Shown here one piece after another: positions 4,856 through 6,075 of a stretch of DNA of 6,075 nt. Origin of the DNA: an uncultured Clostridia bacterium (GTDB lineage Bacteria > Bacillota > Clostridia > Oscillospirales > Ruminococcaceae); contig CANRHA010000108.1 of the NCBI GenBank assembly GCA_947630315.1, forward strand, positions 1-6,075. The letters run 5' to 3'. How positions within the stretch are numbered: the stretch's first letter is position 1; every line of letters begins with the position of its first letter. The position numbers and the translations under genes were made by a program. The notes below the pieces were generated by a model that was given only the letters and a program-made list of their open reading frames with translations, was not told the DNA's origin and did not search any database.

Positions 4856-6075
4856 TTGAAAAGCATTTCATCTCACCGCCCGTCGCACACGATGGACATG
4901 ACGACGGGCCCGATTTTTTCCAATATCATAAGGTTCACGATACCGCTTATACTGACCGGCACCTTACAGCTTTTATACAACGCCGCCGACATAATCGTAG
5001 TAGGAAAGTTCGGCAGCGATACGTCTTTGGCTGCGGTAAGTTCTACCGGCGCGCTGATAAACCTTATTGTAAACGTGTTCATGGGGCTGTCCATCGGCTC
5101 GAGCGTTCTGGTTTCACAGTGCTTCGGCGCGGGAAAAATGAAGGACGTAAGCGAGGCGGTGCACACATCGATAGCAATAGCCGTTTTAAGCGGAATAGTT
5201 GTAGGGATCTTCGGGTTTATCGCCTCGCGGCAGATGCTTGTGTGGATGGATTCGCCCGACGACGTTATCGAGCTTTCCGCGCTGTATGTAAAGATATTCT
5301 TTATAGGCACGCCGTTCAACATGTTATATAACTTCGGCGCGGCTATCCTGAGGGCTGTGGGCGATACGAAAAGACCGCTGTACTTCTTGATGATAGCCGG
5401 CGTTGTGAACGTAATACTTAACCTTGTCTTTGTAATAGGCTTCTCGCTCGACGTCGCCGGCGTTGCGCTTGCGACGATAATTTCACAGGCCATATCCGCA
5501 ATACTTGTCATGATATGTCTTATGAACACCGACGGTCCGGTGAGATATCACATAAAAAAGACGAGAATACATTGGGATAAGCTAAAGACCATAATAGGCG
5601 TAGGTCTGCCCGCGGGCATTCAGGGCTCGGTATTCTCGATATCAAACGTAATAATCCAGAGTTCCATCAACTCGTTCGGTTCGGCGGTAATGGGCGGAAA
5701 CGGCGCCGCCGCCAACATAGAGGGCTTCATATATACCGCGATGAACTCGGTATATCAGGCGGCGATAACCTTTACGGGGCAGAATTTCGGCGCAAACAAC
5801 TTCAAGAGGATAAAAGCGGTTGCGTTTGAGTGCATAGGAATTGTGTTCACGGTGGGCTTCGGAATGGGCGTTCTGGCAAAAATATTCTCGCCTCAGCTTT
5901 TAAGCATCTACACGGACAATCAGCAGGAAATAGCCTTCGGCATCGTGAGAATGAACGTTATATGCCTGACGTACTTTACCTGCGGACTGATGGACGTGAT
6001 GGTCGGGCTTTTAAGGGGAATAGGGCGCTCGCTTATCCCGACGATAGATTCGATACTCTGCGTCTGCGGCTTCAG
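4856..6075 (+). CDS. MATE-family multidrug/Na+ efflux transporter (3' partial)
   Basis: The frame is open to the window end and gives 406 residues; about 40-50 are probably missing from a family length near 450. It is a polytopic inner-membrane protein that would export organic cations, drugs or metabolites in exchange for H+ or Na+. The first helix region has the family pattern IPLILTGTLQLLYNAADIIVVG (about 29-50). LRAVGDTKRP (165-174) matches the conserved LRGxGDTK-P loop. A hydrophilic linker follows near 225-245, then the second half opens with GLPAGIQGS (250-258), and LLRGIGRS (385-392) repeats the first-half motif. The TTG start is chosen because AAAAGGG lies 8 nt upstream and it gives a short polar lead-in before DMTTGPIF, as relatives usually have; ATG 4892 or 4898 would trim this to two or no residues. 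The substrate cannot be predicted. It probably has its own promoter rather than being part of the arg operon. Confidence 0.9.
   Translation, partial: MKSISSHRPSHTMDMTTGPIFSNIIRFTIPLILTGTLQLLYNAADIIVVGKFGSDTSLAAVSSTGALINLIVNVFMGLSIGSSVLVSQCFGAGKMKDVSEAVHTSIAIAVLSGIVVGIFGFIASRQMLVWMDSPDDVIELSALYVKIFFIGTPFNMLYNFGAAILRAVGDTKRPLYFLMIAGVVNVILNLVFVIGFSLDVAGVALATIISQAISAILVMICLMNTDGPVRYHIKKTRIHWDKLKTIIGVGLPAGIQGSVFSISNVIIQSSINSFGSAVMGGNGAAANIEGFIYTAMNSVYQAAITFTGQNFGANNFKRIKAVAFECIGIVFTVGFGMGVLAKIFSPQLLSIYTDNQQEIAFGIVRMNVICLTYFTCGLMDVMVGLLRGIGRSLIPTIDSILCVCGF

Noticed and set aside
4668..4871. A 67-codon minus-strand frame covering the spacer between argD and the MATE gene
   Set aside because: It spans the terminator, promoter and palindrome, overlaps both flanking genes, has no recognisable motif and is best explained as chance.
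4873..5529. A 218-codon minus-strand frame inside the MATE gene
   Set aside because: It is antisense to a clear MATE coding sequence; its low-complexity Thr/Ile/Ser composition is what the reverse of membrane-helix codons gives.
1..6075. CRISPR array, insertion sequence, tRNA or rRNA genes, or a defence system
   Set aside because: No repeat-spacer pattern, transposase, terminal inverted repeats, tRNA-like cloverleaf or defence-type domain was seen; the window is a conventional metabolic operon with flanking genes.
4856..6075. The MATE transporter as an arginine or ornithine exporter belonging to the arg operon
   Set aside because: Adjacency is the only hint; a terminator-like hairpin, a separate promoter candidate and a 184-nt gap argue for an independent unit, and known MATE substrates are mostly cationic drugs and metabolites of unrelated kinds.

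Overview
The window carries an arginine-biosynthesis operon, argC-argJ-argB-argD, on the + strand. The 3' end of an EF-G-like translation GTPase gene lies upstream, and a MATE-family membrane transporter gene, cut off by the window end, lies downstream. All genes read on the + strand. Tight spacing, purine-rich Shine-Dalgarno sites, Gram-positive-like promoter boxes and the argCJBD order (as in Bacillus) suggest a Firmicute. GC-rich coding DNA with frequent ATA isoleucine codons, a short-form ArgC and the MATE sequence style point to an uncultured-type Clostridia/Oscillospiraceae relative. That placement is inference from style, not a match to a named genome.

Layout: 1-172 is the last 56 codons of the EF-G-like gene. 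173-413 is AT-rich and holds a strong rho-independent terminator (199-238), three evenly spaced dyad-symmetric elements (centres about 257, 289 and 319), and a promoter with perfect TTGACA and TATAAT boxes (355-382). 414-4671 is the arg operon: argC and argJ overlap by 4 nt (ATGA), and argJ/argB and argB/argD are each separated by 22 nt, so a single transcript is likely. 4672-4855 holds a probable terminator, a candidate promoter and a CCGGA-N5-TCCGG palindrome before the MATE gene. The MATE gene most likely starts at a TTG (4856) and runs off the end.

Together, ArgB phosphorylates N-acetylglutamate, ArgC reduces the acyl phosphate to the semialdehyde, ArgD transaminates it to N-acetylornithine, and ArgJ moves the acetyl group back to glutamate, giving ornithine by the cyclic route. 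No carAB, argF, argG, argH or argR is present here. All four enzymes keep their recognisable catalytic motifs.

I found no sign of a previously undescribed system. The parts most worth a second look are the two regulatory intergenic regions: the dyad array upstream of argC and the palindrome/repeat cluster upstream of the MATE gene. Smaller points are the short-form ArgC in an argCJBD operon and a Ser-to-Gly change in the PLP phosphate-binding loop of ArgD.
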